Source: JAMZMI01 sp039970095 (lineage in GTDB: Bacteria > Bacteroidota > Bacteroidia > Cytophagales > Cyclobacteriaceae). Taken from it: 64,000 nucleotides of DNA. The stretch spans positions 17,694-81,693 of the forward strand of contig JBDVMP010000053.1 of assembly GCA_039970095.1 (NCBI GenBank), in the 5' to 3' direction. The notes beneath the pieces were generated by a model. The model made no database searches. It saw only the letters and a program-made list of their open reading frames with translations, and was not told the origin of the DNA. Below, in pieces: positions 27,690-35,024 of this stretch (its first letter is position 1; every line of letters starts with the position of its first letter). Made by a program: the position numbers and the translations under genes.

Positions 27690-28012
27690 TATTGATTGGG
27701 TTGATGGTTTTTCATAATGGCCTCTAGCCTATTGAAACGGTCATCCCACATTTGCCTAAAGGGTTCAATAAAATCAGCTACGCTTTTAAGTTTTTGTGCA
27801 TTGAGATGATAATGGATCTCTCTGCCCTGCTGCTCTTGCGAAAGCAACTCACACTCAGTAAGGATCTGCAAGTGCTTAGAAACAGTGGGTCGGGCGGTAT
27901 CAAAATTGGCGGCTATGGCTCCTGCCGTAAGCGATTGTGTCGTGACCAAAAGTAGAATAGCCCTGCGTGTGGGATCTGCTATCGCCTGAAATACATCTCT
28001 CCTTACTTTCAT
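27689..28012 (-). CDS. ArsR-family transcriptional regulator
   Basis: A 107-residue winged-helix repressor: RRDVFQAIADPTRRAILLLV, recognition region DTARPTVSKHLQILTECELLSQEQQGREIHYHLN. It has no cysteine pair of the arsenic-sensing type (only one Cys, in TECELL), so it probably does not sense metals that way. It leads the operon with the SRPBCC, DoxX and YdeI genes. Two palindromes lie just upstream of its start and are the likely autoregulatory operators. Confidence 0.93.
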   Translation of the reverse strand: MKVRRDVFQAIADPTRRAILLLVTTQSLTAGAIAANFDTARPTVSKHLQILTECELLSQEQQGREIHYHLNAQKLKSVADFIEPFRQMWDDRFNRLEAIMKNHQPNQ

Positions 28013-28015
28013 TAT

Positions 28016-28060
28016 GTAGTCATTTGACTACAAATATATGTGTAGTTAAATAACTACACA
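28016..28060 (-). promoter_or_regulatory. Twin palindromic operators upstream of arsR
   Basis: Two related inverted repeats sit 3 to 48 bases upstream of the arsR start. One is GTAGTCA-TT-TGACTAC (28016-28031). The other is TGTGTAGTT-AAAT-AACTACACA (28039-28060). Both share the half-site GTAGT/ACTAC and their centres are 26 bases apart. The symmetry, shared half-site and position indicate repressor binding; the identity of the binder as the adjacent ArsR protein is inference. Confidence 0.7.
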
Positions 28061-28286
28061 AATTTATCTAGCCATTGTTCGTTTTATCACTTACAATTTC
28101 AGGGTATTTCATGTTGGCTTCATACGTCTTTAGGAGACTTATGCGATGGTCAGAGTTGGACCGAATGGAGATATAGGTAGCTGCGCTGGTCCCTCCTAAA
28201 AATCTTTAATGAATCCTTTGCTGCACTTGGTGGTTTATCTATGTAAATTCGCGTTTCGAAACATCGAACTAGTAAACAAATTTTCC

Positions 28287-29382
28287 ATGACATCAGATCA
28301 GTTGAAAGACTTGAAGAGCCGCGTCTCGGCCTTGAGGGGGTATCTTTGACTATGATACCAAGAAGAAAGAAATAGAAGAAGAGGAGCTGGTGACAGCTCA
28401 GCCGGACTTTTGGAATGACGCTGAAAAAGCGGAGGCAATCTTGAAAGTTATTCGTGGCAAAAAAGCCTGGACGGATGCTTATGAAGAGGTGGAAACCGCC
28501 CTTGAGGAGGTAGAAACTTTGCAGGAGTTTTTGGATGAAGGCGAAGGCACAGAAGAGGAAGTAAACGCGGCTTATGACAAGGCGCTCGTGCTGGTCGAAG
28601 ACCTGGAGATGAAAAAGATGCTCTCGGGTGAGGAAGACCAGCTCTCGGCCATGCTACAAATCACGCCCGGTGCAGGTGGTACCGAGAGTAATGACTGGGC
28701 GGGTATCCTGATGCGGATGTACATCATGTTTGGTGAGGCGCAAGGTTACAAGGTGCGCGAGGTAGATTTTCAGCCAGGAGATGTGGCCGGTGTGAAGTCC
28801 GTGACGCTCGAGTTTGACGGGCCTTTGGCTTATGGTTTTTTGAAATCAGAAAACGGGGTTCACAGACTGGTGCGTATTTCTCCTTTTGATAGCGGTGGCC
28901 GCCGACATACTTCATTTGCCTCTGTGTATGTATATCCGATTGTGGATGATAGCATCAAGATTGACATTCACCCAAACGATATAGAACTGCAAACGTCACG
29001 AAGTGGTGGTGCTGGTGGGCAGAACGTGAACAAGGTTGAAACCAAAGTTCAACTGACGCACAAGCCTTCGGGTATTGTGGTGGTTTGCTCGATAGAGCGA
29101 TCGCAGCTAGCCAACCGTGAACGAGCCATGCAGATGTTGCGATCTCAGCTGTATCAGCTGGAGGTAGAAAAACGAAATGCAGAGCGGGATAAGGTAGAAG
29201 CCGGTAAGATGAAAATAGATTTTGGCTCTCAGATCAGAAACTATGTGCTTCATCCATACAAGTTGATAAAAGACGCACGAACCGGTCATGAACGAACTGA
29301 CGTACAAAATGTGTTAGATGGTGATCTGATGGGTTACATCAAAGCATTCCTGCTGGAAGGGCAGGGCACAAAGGAAGATTAG
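28287..29382 (+). CDS. prfB: Peptide chain release factor 2, programmed +1 frameshift
   Basis: RF2 releases peptides at UAA and UGA. The gene starts at ATG 28287 (MTSDQLKDLKSRVSALRGYL), meets an in-frame TGA at 28347 and continues in the +1 frame as DYDTKKKEIEEEELVTAQPDFWND. The site, AGGGGGTATCTTTGAC, is the classical autoregulatory frameshift signal with a Shine-Dalgarno-like run followed by CTTTGA. The tripeptide region RISPFDSGG (SPF motif) marks RF2 and SGGAGGQNVNKVET has the catalytic GGQ. The product is about 364 residues, normal for the family. Translation of the zero frame alone yields only 20 residues. Confidence 0.96.
28335..28349 (+). promoter_or_regulatory. prfB programmed frameshift site
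   Basis: AGGGGG (28335-28340) acts as internal Shine-Dalgarno stimulator three bases before the slippery codon CTT (28344-28346), which is followed by the in-frame stop TGA (28347-28349). Low RF2 activity stalls the ribosome at TGA and favours slippage to TTT then GAC. Confidence 0.95.
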
Positions 29383-29400
29383 TCAATAGTTAATAGAGAA

Positions 29401-29439
29401 CAGTCCATGGCTCGGTTAGCTGACAAACACTATGGACTG
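29401..29439. repeat. Inverted repeat between prfB and the MFS gene
   Basis: CAGTCCATGG (29401-29410) and CTATGGACTG (29430-29439) can form a 10-bp stem with one G-U pair around a 19-base loop. There is no U-tract, so a terminator is doubtful. The wider stretch 29383-29460 is built from TAGT, GGACT and AATAG words and resembles the tRNA-Ile/tRNA-Ala spacer further on. Confidence 0.45.
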
Positions 29440-29465
29440 CCAAAATACTAAGGACTAATAGAAGT

Positions 29466-30617
29466 ATGCTAAAGACTTACTCGAAGCAATTCTGGTTGCT
29501 GAGTTTCAGCTCTTACTTATTCTTCACATCGTTTTCGATGATCATAGCCGAGCTGCCTGCTTATCTGAGCAGTTTGGGTGGAGAGCAATATTTGGGCCTG
29601 ATCATTTCTCTATTTACGGTCACTGCCGCTGTATCGCGACCTTTTAGCGGTAAGCTTACTGACAAGTGGGGACGAATACCCGTAATGGTGATTGGGGCTG
29701 TGGCGAGTGGAATCGCCGGTTTGCTTTACCCTATGCTGGCAACAGTTTGGGGTTTCTTGCTTATCAGGTTGATCCATGGTTTTTCTACCGGCTTTAAGCC
29801 TACAGGCACCTCTGCTTATGTGGCTGATATTGTACCAAAAGAAAAACGAGGCGAAGCGCTGGGTATCAGTAGCTTTTTTGGCACCATAGGCATGTCGCTA
29901 GGGCCGTGGATGGGCTCAACAATTTTTCAGAATTTCGGAATCAACACTTTGTTTTATTGCAGTACCGGCTTTGCCATTTTCTCGATCGTGATACTGGCAG
30001 GGATGCAGGAGACCCTGAAGGAAAGGGAGAAGTTCAGTTTTTCACTTTTGAAAGTGAACCGATCGGATATTTATGAGCCTACTGTTCTCATTCCTTCGGT
30101 GATCATGTTTTTGACTGCCGTGACTTTCGGTACCGTCATTACTTTGGCTGCAGATTTCAGTGAATTTCACGGTATAGAAAACAAGGGAATCTTCTACACC
30201 TTCTTTACGGGAGCATCTATGGTCACACGTGTACTGGGCGGACGACTGTCGGATAAGTACGGTCGCAAATCCATGCTGTATTTCAGCACTACTTTCCTTT
30301 TTGTAAGTATGCTGGTGATCGGCAACTCGACAGATGCTTTTACGTTCTTTGCAGGCGCCATTCTATTCGGGATGGGTTATGGCATGAATTCTCCTTCGCT
30401 TTTTGCATGGACGATAGACCTGAGTCCCGAAAAATTCAGAGGGAGAGGAGTTTCTACCATTTTCATTTTCATGGAAGTGGGTATCGGCCTGGGAGCACTC
30501 GTGTCAGGCACGGCATATCAGGGCATGGATGATCGTTTCCCAATGATCTTTGGCCTGGCTGGTTCATTTTCGCTAATTGCATTATTTTACTTGCTCATTG
30601 TTACCCGAAAAAGATGA
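29466..30617 (+). CDS. MFS transporter
   Basis: A 383-residue major facilitator with about twelve hydrophobic segments. The loop 2-3 signature is GKLTDKWGRIPVMVIG and the equivalent in the second half is GGRLSDKYGRKSMLYF; FFGTIGMSLGPWMGS in helix 5 resembles motif C of drug antiporters. It resembles multidrug or sugar-efflux type transporters, substrate not predictable. Its stop overlaps the start of the YhhN gene by four bases. Confidence 0.9.
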   Translation: MLKTYSKQFWLLSFSSYLFFTSFSMIIAELPAYLSSLGGEQYLGLIISLFTVTAAVSRPFSGKLTDKWGRIPVMVIGAVASGIAGLLYPMLATVWGFLLIRLIHGFSTGFKPTGTSAYVADIVPKEKRGEALGISSFFGTIGMSLGPWMGSTIFQNFGINTLFYCSTGFAIFSIVILAGMQETLKEREKFSFSLLKVNRSDIYEPTVLIPSVIMFLTAVTFGTVITLAADFSEFHGIENKGIFYTFFTGASMVTRVLGGRLSDKYGRKSMLYFSTTFLFVSMLVIGNSTDAFTFFAGAILFGMGYGMNSPSLFAWTIDLSPEKFRGRGVSTIFIFMEVGIGLGALVSGTAYQGMDDRFPMIFGLAGSFSLIALFYLLIVTRKR

Positions 30618-31270
30618 CCAGAACCCTTACCATTTTGTACTTTGCCCTTGGTGGTGTGAATGTGCTTTCTCAGGCCTTCGGCTGGACGGAAGTAAACCTT
30701 TACACCAAGCCACTGCTAATGCCACTACTGGTGTTTTATGTCTTTGTTTATTCCAAAGGTGTGATCACTATGCCGCGCTTGCTAGCTGCCGGAGCACTTA
30801 TCTTCTCATGGATAGGAGATGTGGTGCTGATGTGGAAAGGGGAGGAAATATACTTTCTTGGCGGGTTGGGAGCCTTTCTTGTTGCTCAGGTGATCTATGC
30901 TTTCGCTTTGTCCAAAGCCAGCTTCAAAGCCATCAAATTTGAAATCAAACCACTTGCACCGCTGCTGCTATACGGTGCGCTGTTGATGTTTGCCCTGATC
31001 CGAAAGTCTGGGGATTTGGCTCCTGCCATAGCCGTATATGGGCTGTGTATATTGACCATGCTGAGTGTGGCGCGGTTGAGGAGATGGGGAACAAATACGG
31101 AAAGCTACAAATTGGCTTTTGTGGGTGCGTTTCTATTCGTAATTTCTGATTCAATTTTGGGACTCAACAAGTTTGTGTTTGACTTACCTATGGCTTCCTT
31201 TTTTGTGATGGCAACTTATATACCTGCGCAATACTATTTGGTAAAAGGCTTGCTGGAACACCCGGCTTAA
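30614..31270 (+). CDS. YhhN/TMEM86 family lysoplasmalogenase-like protein
   Basis: A 218-residue polytopic membrane protein of the YhhN family, whose animal relative TMEM86B hydrolyses lysoplasmalogen. Typical blocks are TKPLLMPLLVF, GALIFSWIGDVVLM, YFLGGLGAFLVAQVIYAFAL, FVGAFLFVISDSILGLNKF and MATYIPAQYYLVKG with the conserved Asp residues in membrane segments. Coupled to the MFS gene by an ATGA overlap. Enzymatic activity in this organism is inferred only from the family. Confidence 0.88.
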   Translation: MTRTLTILYFALGGVNVLSQAFGWTEVNLYTKPLLMPLLVFYVFVYSKGVITMPRLLAAGALIFSWIGDVVLMWKGEEIYFLGGLGAFLVAQVIYAFALSKASFKAIKFEIKPLAPLLLYGALLMFALIRKSGDLAPAIAVYGLCILTMLSVARLRRWGTNTESYKLAFVGAFLFVISDSILGLNKFVFDLPMASFFVMATYIPAQYYLVKGLLEHPA

Positions 31271-31357
31271 GCCCTTTGAGGCTTTCGAGTTTGGAGAAAT
31301 TTTGGTGATTAAGAGTGAAAATCTTCCTTGCGTCCGGTTGACATTGGAAGCAGAGAA

Positions 31358-32251
31358 TCAATCGGCATAGTGAAAGGCGACATTGCCCATGGCCACATCC
31401 AGATCGAAGGTGAGTAGGTTAGGAGCGGAGGCCGAATAGCCCATATTCACAAAGACGTTTTTCTCAACTTGCTCAAATCCTGGAACCAGCTTCATGCCGC
31501 AGAATGGGGAGTCTTTGATGTGAATGATCACAGGCACATCGCTTTTGGGCAAATAAACATCCAGATTACCAGCTCCAACCGATGCTTTCACGTTGCACTT
31601 CTTTTCCATGGATTTGCTAAAGTCCAGTACCGCCTTGCCAAATCCAATATTGGCAATCACATGCTCTGCGTTTGTGCAATCTACATTTCGTGCAATAAGC
31701 GAACCCATATCCACTTTCACTAAAAAAGTATCCATGGCGATGGGGTTAGGCTGTCGGGAACTGTAGTCCACCAGTACGTCCGCACTTCCTGATCTTATTT
31801 TGAGATTTTTCACTCTGGTATCGCTGAGGTCAACATCGGCATTGCCAAAGCCATAGTTGAGGTCGAGCTTATAAACCATGTCCGTATCAAAAAGTATTTT
31901 CCAATAGTTATTGGTTTCTTCTTCAGCCCCGCCTAGCATGGCGAATAAGATACCTTCACTGAGGCTGGTAGATTTAAATTCCTGAAGAGCAAGGTTAACC
32001 TTGCAGGTGTTGTTGCTGATGTTGGCTTTGAAGGAAGGATTGACTTTTTCCAGGTCGGGATTTCCGTAGATATTGAGTGGGCCGTATTCCTGATTGGCTG
32101 ACTTCACCAGACAGTTTCCCGCCGATGCTTCCAAAGAAAAATTTACTGTATCATAACCAGAACAGCCTTTAAGGGAGTAAAACTTCTTTAATTGCCCGTA
32201 ACTGACTGATACTAAAAGGCCTAACGCCACTGAAAAAACCAACCGCAACAT
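31358..32251 (-). CDS. Exported beta-solenoid-like protein (toastrack/DUF4097-like)
   Basis: A 297-residue protein with a signal peptide (MLRLVFSVALGLLVSVSYGQ) and a repetitive beta-rich body in which short strands recur, such as YGFGNADVDLSDTRVKNLKIRSGSADVLVDY, VDMGSLIARNV, NIGFGKAVLDFS and ASVGAGNLDVYLP. This is the pattern of putative adhesin/toastrack (DUF4097-like) proteins of envelope-stress regulators. I am not certain of the family. It lies 44 bases downstream of dnaJ on the same strand. Confidence 0.75.
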   Translation of the reverse strand: MLRLVFSVALGLLVSVSYGQLKKFYSLKGCSGYDTVNFSLEASAGNCLVKSANQEYGPLNIYGNPDLEKVNPSFKANISNNTCKVNLALQEFKSTSLSEGILFAMLGGAEEETNNYWKILFDTDMVYKLDLNYGFGNADVDLSDTRVKNLKIRSGSADVLVDYSSRQPNPIAMDTFLVKVDMGSLIARNVDCTNAEHVIANIGFGKAVLDFSKSMEKKCNVKASVGAGNLDVYLPKSDVPVIIHIKDSPFCGMKLVPGFEQVEKNVFVNMGYSASAPNLLTFDLDVAMGNVAFHYAD

Positions 32252-32295
32252 GAATCTTGATACGGAATAACGTGAATCATGTTGCGATTTTCGGG

Positions 32296-33420
32296 CTATG
32301 CCCCAAAGAATTCTTTCATGTTTTCGAAGAAGCCCTTCTCTCCCTTCGACGGATTAGGCTGAAAGTTCTCTGAATCCCTCAAACTTTCCAGTGTTTCCTT
32401 CTCTTCTTTCGACAGGTTTTTAGGCGTCCAAACGTTCACATGGATCAGCTGGTCACCTGTAGAGTAGCCGTCCAGATCTTTGATTCCCTTGCCTCTTAGT
32501 CTCAGGATTTTACCGCTTTGTGTTCCCGGCTCAATCTTGATTTTCACCTTTCCTTCTATGGTAGGCACTTCCACTGATGATCCAAGGGCGGCATCTATGA
32601 AGTTGACATACATTTCGTAAACCACGTTGTTGCCATCTCTTCTTAGGGTTTCATCTTCGTGTTCTTCTATCAGGATCAGAAGGTCTCCAGCCACACCGCC
32701 GGCCACTTCGTTACCCTTGCCAGACATAGATAGCTGCATGCCATCCGCTACTCCTGCAGGGATCTTGATGGAAATGATCTCTTCATGGCGCTTCATGCCA
32801 GTGCTATCCGTACCAGGCGCTCTGTGATCCACCTGCTGTCCGGCACCACCGCAGGCAGGACATGTAGAGGCCGATACCATTTGGCCGAGCATGGTATTTA
32901 CTACTTTTTTCACCTGACCGGTTCCCTGGCAGGTACTGCAGTGTTTAAAGGTAGTTTCAGGATCTACTACTAGCCTGTTCACCTTGATTTTCTTCTCTAC
33001 TCCGGCAGCTATTTCCTGCAGGGTGAGTTTTAGTTTTATTCTGAGATTGGTTCCTTTACGAGTGCGTCGGCCCCCTCTGCCGCCCCCTCCGCCAAAGAAG
33101 CTGTCGAATGGACTGCCGCCTCCACCGCCGAAGATGTCTCCAAACTGCGAGAAGATGTCATCCATATTGCCACTAAAGCCACCGCCGGCAGCACCTCCTA
33201 CTCCCTGATGACCAAAGCGATCGTAGCGCTGACGCTTTTCGTCATTGCTGAGCACCTCATAGGCTTCAGCCGCTTCTTTAAATTTCTCCTCCGCTTCTTT
33301 ATCGTCAGGGTTTTTGTCAGGGTGAAATTTTATGGCTGTCTTACGATAAGCCTTCTTTATCTCATCCTTACCGGCCGACTTGTCAACACCTAATATCTCG
33401 TAATAATCTCGCTTTGCCAT
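32296..33420 (-). CDS. dnaJ: Chaperone DnaJ with only two zinc-finger motifs
   Basis: Hsp40 co-chaperone that delivers unfolded clients to DnaK and stimulates its ATPase. The 374-residue protein has the J domain (1-70, HPD at 33-35), a Gly/Phe-rich linker (about 72-120), the client-binding domains and a dimerisation C-terminus. The zinc region contains only two CxxCxGxG repeats, C161-C164 (CSTCQGTG) and C187-C190 (CPACGGAG), corresponding to motifs 2 and 3; type I DnaJ normally has four. Zinc site I therefore seems to be missing. The gene begins one base after the grpE stop. Confidence 0.95.
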   Translation of the reverse strand: MAKRDYYEILGVDKSAGKDEIKKAYRKTAIKFHPDKNPDDKEAEEKFKEAAEAYEVLSNDEKRQRYDRFGHQGVGGAAGGGFSGNMDDIFSQFGDIFGGGGGSPFDSFFGGGGGRGGRRTRKGTNLRIKLKLTLQEIAAGVEKKIKVNRLVVDPETTFKHCSTCQGTGQVKKVVNTMLGQMVSASTCPACGGAGQQVDHRAPGTDSTGMKRHEEIISIKIPAGVADGMQLSMSGKGNEVAGGVAGDLLILIEEHEDETLRRDGNNVVYEMYVNFIDAALGSSVEVPTIEGKVKIKIEPGTQSGKILRLRGKGIKDLDGYSTGDQLIHVNVWTPKNLSKEEKETLESLRDSENFQPNPSKGEKGFFENMKEFFGA

Positions 33421-33421
33421 C

Positions 33422-34003
33422 TTATGATTTTGCTCCGGTTACAACTTTTGCAAATCGCACCACTTTTTCATTTAGGAAATATCCGTTTTCGATTACATCA
33501 ACCACTTTGCCAGCCAGGTCTTCTTCAGCCGGAATCTGTGTGATTGCCTCATGGAAGTCGTCGCTAAACTCAGTTCCCTTCTCTATTTCCATCTTCTTCA
33601 AACCTTTGCCCTCCAGGGTTTTCTTGAATTTGTTATAAATCAAATCCATTCCCTCTTTTGCAGCGTCAATCTCCTCGTTTGTTTCCATCGCTTTCATTGC
33701 GCGCTCAAAATCATCCAATACAGGGATAAGCGTACTCATCAAGTCTTTGTTGGCCGACCCGATCAGCTCCAATTTCTCCTTAGAGGTCCTTCTTCTGAAA
33801 TTTTCAAACTCTGAGTACAACCTCAGGTATTTGTCCTTCGCCTCAGCTACTTCAATCTGTAGTTGTTCTACTTCGCTTAATTCAGGCTCTTCGGATTGCT
33901 CCTCCTGTTGCTCTTCGGCATCCTGAGATGTTTCCTCCTGAGTTTCTTGCTCTTGCTGATCTTTTATTTCTTGCTCTTTTTCTTCGACTTTCTCCTTTTG
34001 CAT
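33422..34003 (-). CDS. grpE: Nucleotide exchange factor GrpE
   Basis: GrpE exchanges ADP for ATP on DnaK. The 193-residue protein has an acidic, Gln/Glu-rich N-terminus (residues 1-45), a long coiled-coil (VEQLQIEVAEAKDKYLRLYSEFENFRRRTSKEKLEL), the central block LIPVLDDFERAMKAM and the C-terminal beta domain (GTEFSDDFHEAI, VIENGYFLNEKVVRFAKVVT). It is followed by dnaJ after one base; dnaK is not in the window. Repeated TGYCAA elements and a small hairpin lie in its upstream region. Confidence 0.95.
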   Translation of the reverse strand: MQKEKVEEKEQEIKDQQEQETQEETSQDAEEQQEEQSEEPELSEVEQLQIEVAEAKDKYLRLYSEFENFRRRTSKEKLELIGSANKDLMSTLIPVLDDFERAMKAMETNEEIDAAKEGMDLIYNKFKKTLEGKGLKKMEIEKGTEFSDDFHEAITQIPAEEDLAGKVVDVIENGYFLNEKVVRFAKVVTGAKS

Positions 34004-34034
34004 TTTCTATTCTAAGTTAAAGACGCTCTGCGTC

Positions 34035-34078
34035 TGTCAATTTCTTTGCCAAATGACAATGCTCTGCCAAGTTGACAG
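34035..34078 (-). promoter_or_regulatory. Repeated TGYCAA / quasi-palindromes upstream of grpE
   Basis: CTGCCAAGTTGACAG (34064-34078) is a near-perfect palindrome of form CTGnCAAnTTGnCAG. TTTGCCAAATGACAA (34045-34059) is a related copy and a further half-site TGTCAA lies at 34035-34040. The two TGCCAA words are 18 bases apart. The position 32-75 bases upstream of the grpE-dnaJ start suggests a stress-responsive control site; no binding protein is known from the sequence. Confidence 0.5.
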
Positions 34079-34309
34079 ATTATACATGATTACGTTTGCC
34101 GAGACCGATAAAATATGGTTAAATAGAGGATTTAGGAGAGAAAGCCTGCCACCTTGTACCAATGATATTCCCGCCTTCCGCACAGGCTGGCGTGCTGCCC
34201 ACAGTCGGGTCTAGACTGAAGGGAAGGGTTTTTCATCGCGAAAAGAATTTGAAAAAATTGACTCGTCTGCAAAGGAGCCATACTGAGGGTGGGGAATAAA
34301 TGAAAAAAA

Positions 34310-34336
34310 CCCAACAGGACTAATATTCCTGTTGGG
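34310..34336 (-). terminator. Rho-independent terminator of lemA
   Basis: Exact 10-bp stem CCCAACAGGA / TCCTGTTGGG around a seven-base loop. Read on the minus strand the stem is followed by TTTTTT. It lies 30 bases past the lemA stop. Confidence 0.88.
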
Positions 34337-34365
34337 TCAAATTAAATAGAGATTTTGGTCAAATT

Positions 34366-34956
34366 TTAGAACTCCACTTTAGGAGCGTTTTCTGAACCCT
34401 CGTCAGCTTTGAATAATGGCTTTCTGTCAAAGCCAAACATTCCGGCGAACATTGTATTGGGAAACACCCGGATATAAGTGTTGTAGTCTTGAGTTGTTTC
34501 GTTGTAACGTCTCCTTGCTACAGCAATCCGGTTTTCCGTTCCTTCCAGTTGTGCTTGCAACTCTAGAAAGTTTTGATTGGATTTAAGCTCAGGATAGCGC
34601 TCTACTGTTACAAGTAGCCTTGATAGCGCTGAGTTCAGTTGACCTTGAGCAGCCTGAAACTGCTGCAGGTTTTCCTGGGTCAGATTATCAGCACTGATAT
34701 TCATGCCTGATGCTTTAGCTCGTGCCTCGGTTACCCCAACCAAAACATCCTGTTCCTGTTGAGCAAATCCTTTCACGGTATTCACCAAATTAGGAATGAG
34801 ATCGTTTCTTCTTTGGTACTGGGTCTCCACATTTGACCACTCCGTGTTTACTGCTTCCTCTTTAGTTACCATGCCATTATATTTTCCGGAAAAGAAGCTA
34901 TACACTCCGAAAATGATAACGACTACCACTATTATTGTTATCCACTTTTTATTCAT
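34366..34956 (-). CDS. lemA: LemA family protein
   Basis: A 196-residue LemA protein: one N-terminal membrane anchor (WITIIVVVVIIFGVYSFFSGKYNGMV) followed by a helical periplasmic domain with the signature YQRRNDLIPNLVNTVKGFAQQEQDVLVGVTEARAKA and RLLVTVERYPELKSNQNFLELQAQLEGTENRIAVARRRYNE. Function is not settled; it commonly accompanies TPM-domain proteins, as here. It is transcribed away from the two TPM genes with a 68-base shared upstream region, whereas these genes are often on one strand. Confidence 0.93.
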   Translation of the reverse strand: MNKKWITIIVVVVIIFGVYSFFSGKYNGMVTKEEAVNTEWSNVETQYQRRNDLIPNLVNTVKGFAQQEQDVLVGVTEARAKASGMNISADNLTQENLQQFQAAQGQLNSALSRLLVTVERYPELKSNQNFLELQAQLEGTENRIAVARRRYNETTQDYNTYIRVFPNTMFAGMFGFDRKPLFKADEGSENAPKVEF

Positions 34957-34988
34957 TGGGTCGATCTTTAAATTTTAGTTTACGTTTG
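34956..34988 (+). promoter_or_regulatory. Candidate promoter for the TPM gene pair
   Basis: TTG (34956-34958), a 22-base spacer and TACGTTTG (34981-34988) match the Bacteroidota promoter form. It would start transcription about 30 bases upstream of the GTG at 35025. Confidence 0.45.
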
Positions 34989-35024
34989 TTTCAACATTAC
35001 AAGAATAAGTGAACTAACGATTCT

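Larger units (their letters stand above)
34004..34365. other. Gene-free region between grpE and lemA
   Basis: The first 80 bases hold the grpE leader: a 6-bp hairpin (AGACGC-TCT-GCGTCT, 34021-34035) and the repeated TGYCAA elements. About 34140-34215 is a distinct GC-rich segment with short self-complementary stretches, such as GCAC...GTGC and CAGTC...GACTG, whose origin I cannot name. The end holds the lemA terminator. No convincing gene is present. Confidence 0.6.

Noticed and set aside
28287..28349. prfB as a broken gene because of the in-frame TGA
   Set aside because: The stop lies in the exact programmed frameshift context and the +1 frame continues as a normal RF2.
34047..34075. TGGCA...TTG as sigma-54 promoter upstream of grpE
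   Set aside because: The spacing between the two boxes is one base too short, and the words are better explained by the repeated TGYCAA palindromes.
34132..34314. A 60-codon minus-strand frame in the grpE-lemA gap
   Set aside because: It runs through the GC-rich segment and into the edge of the terminator, has no signal or domain, and no recognisable start context.
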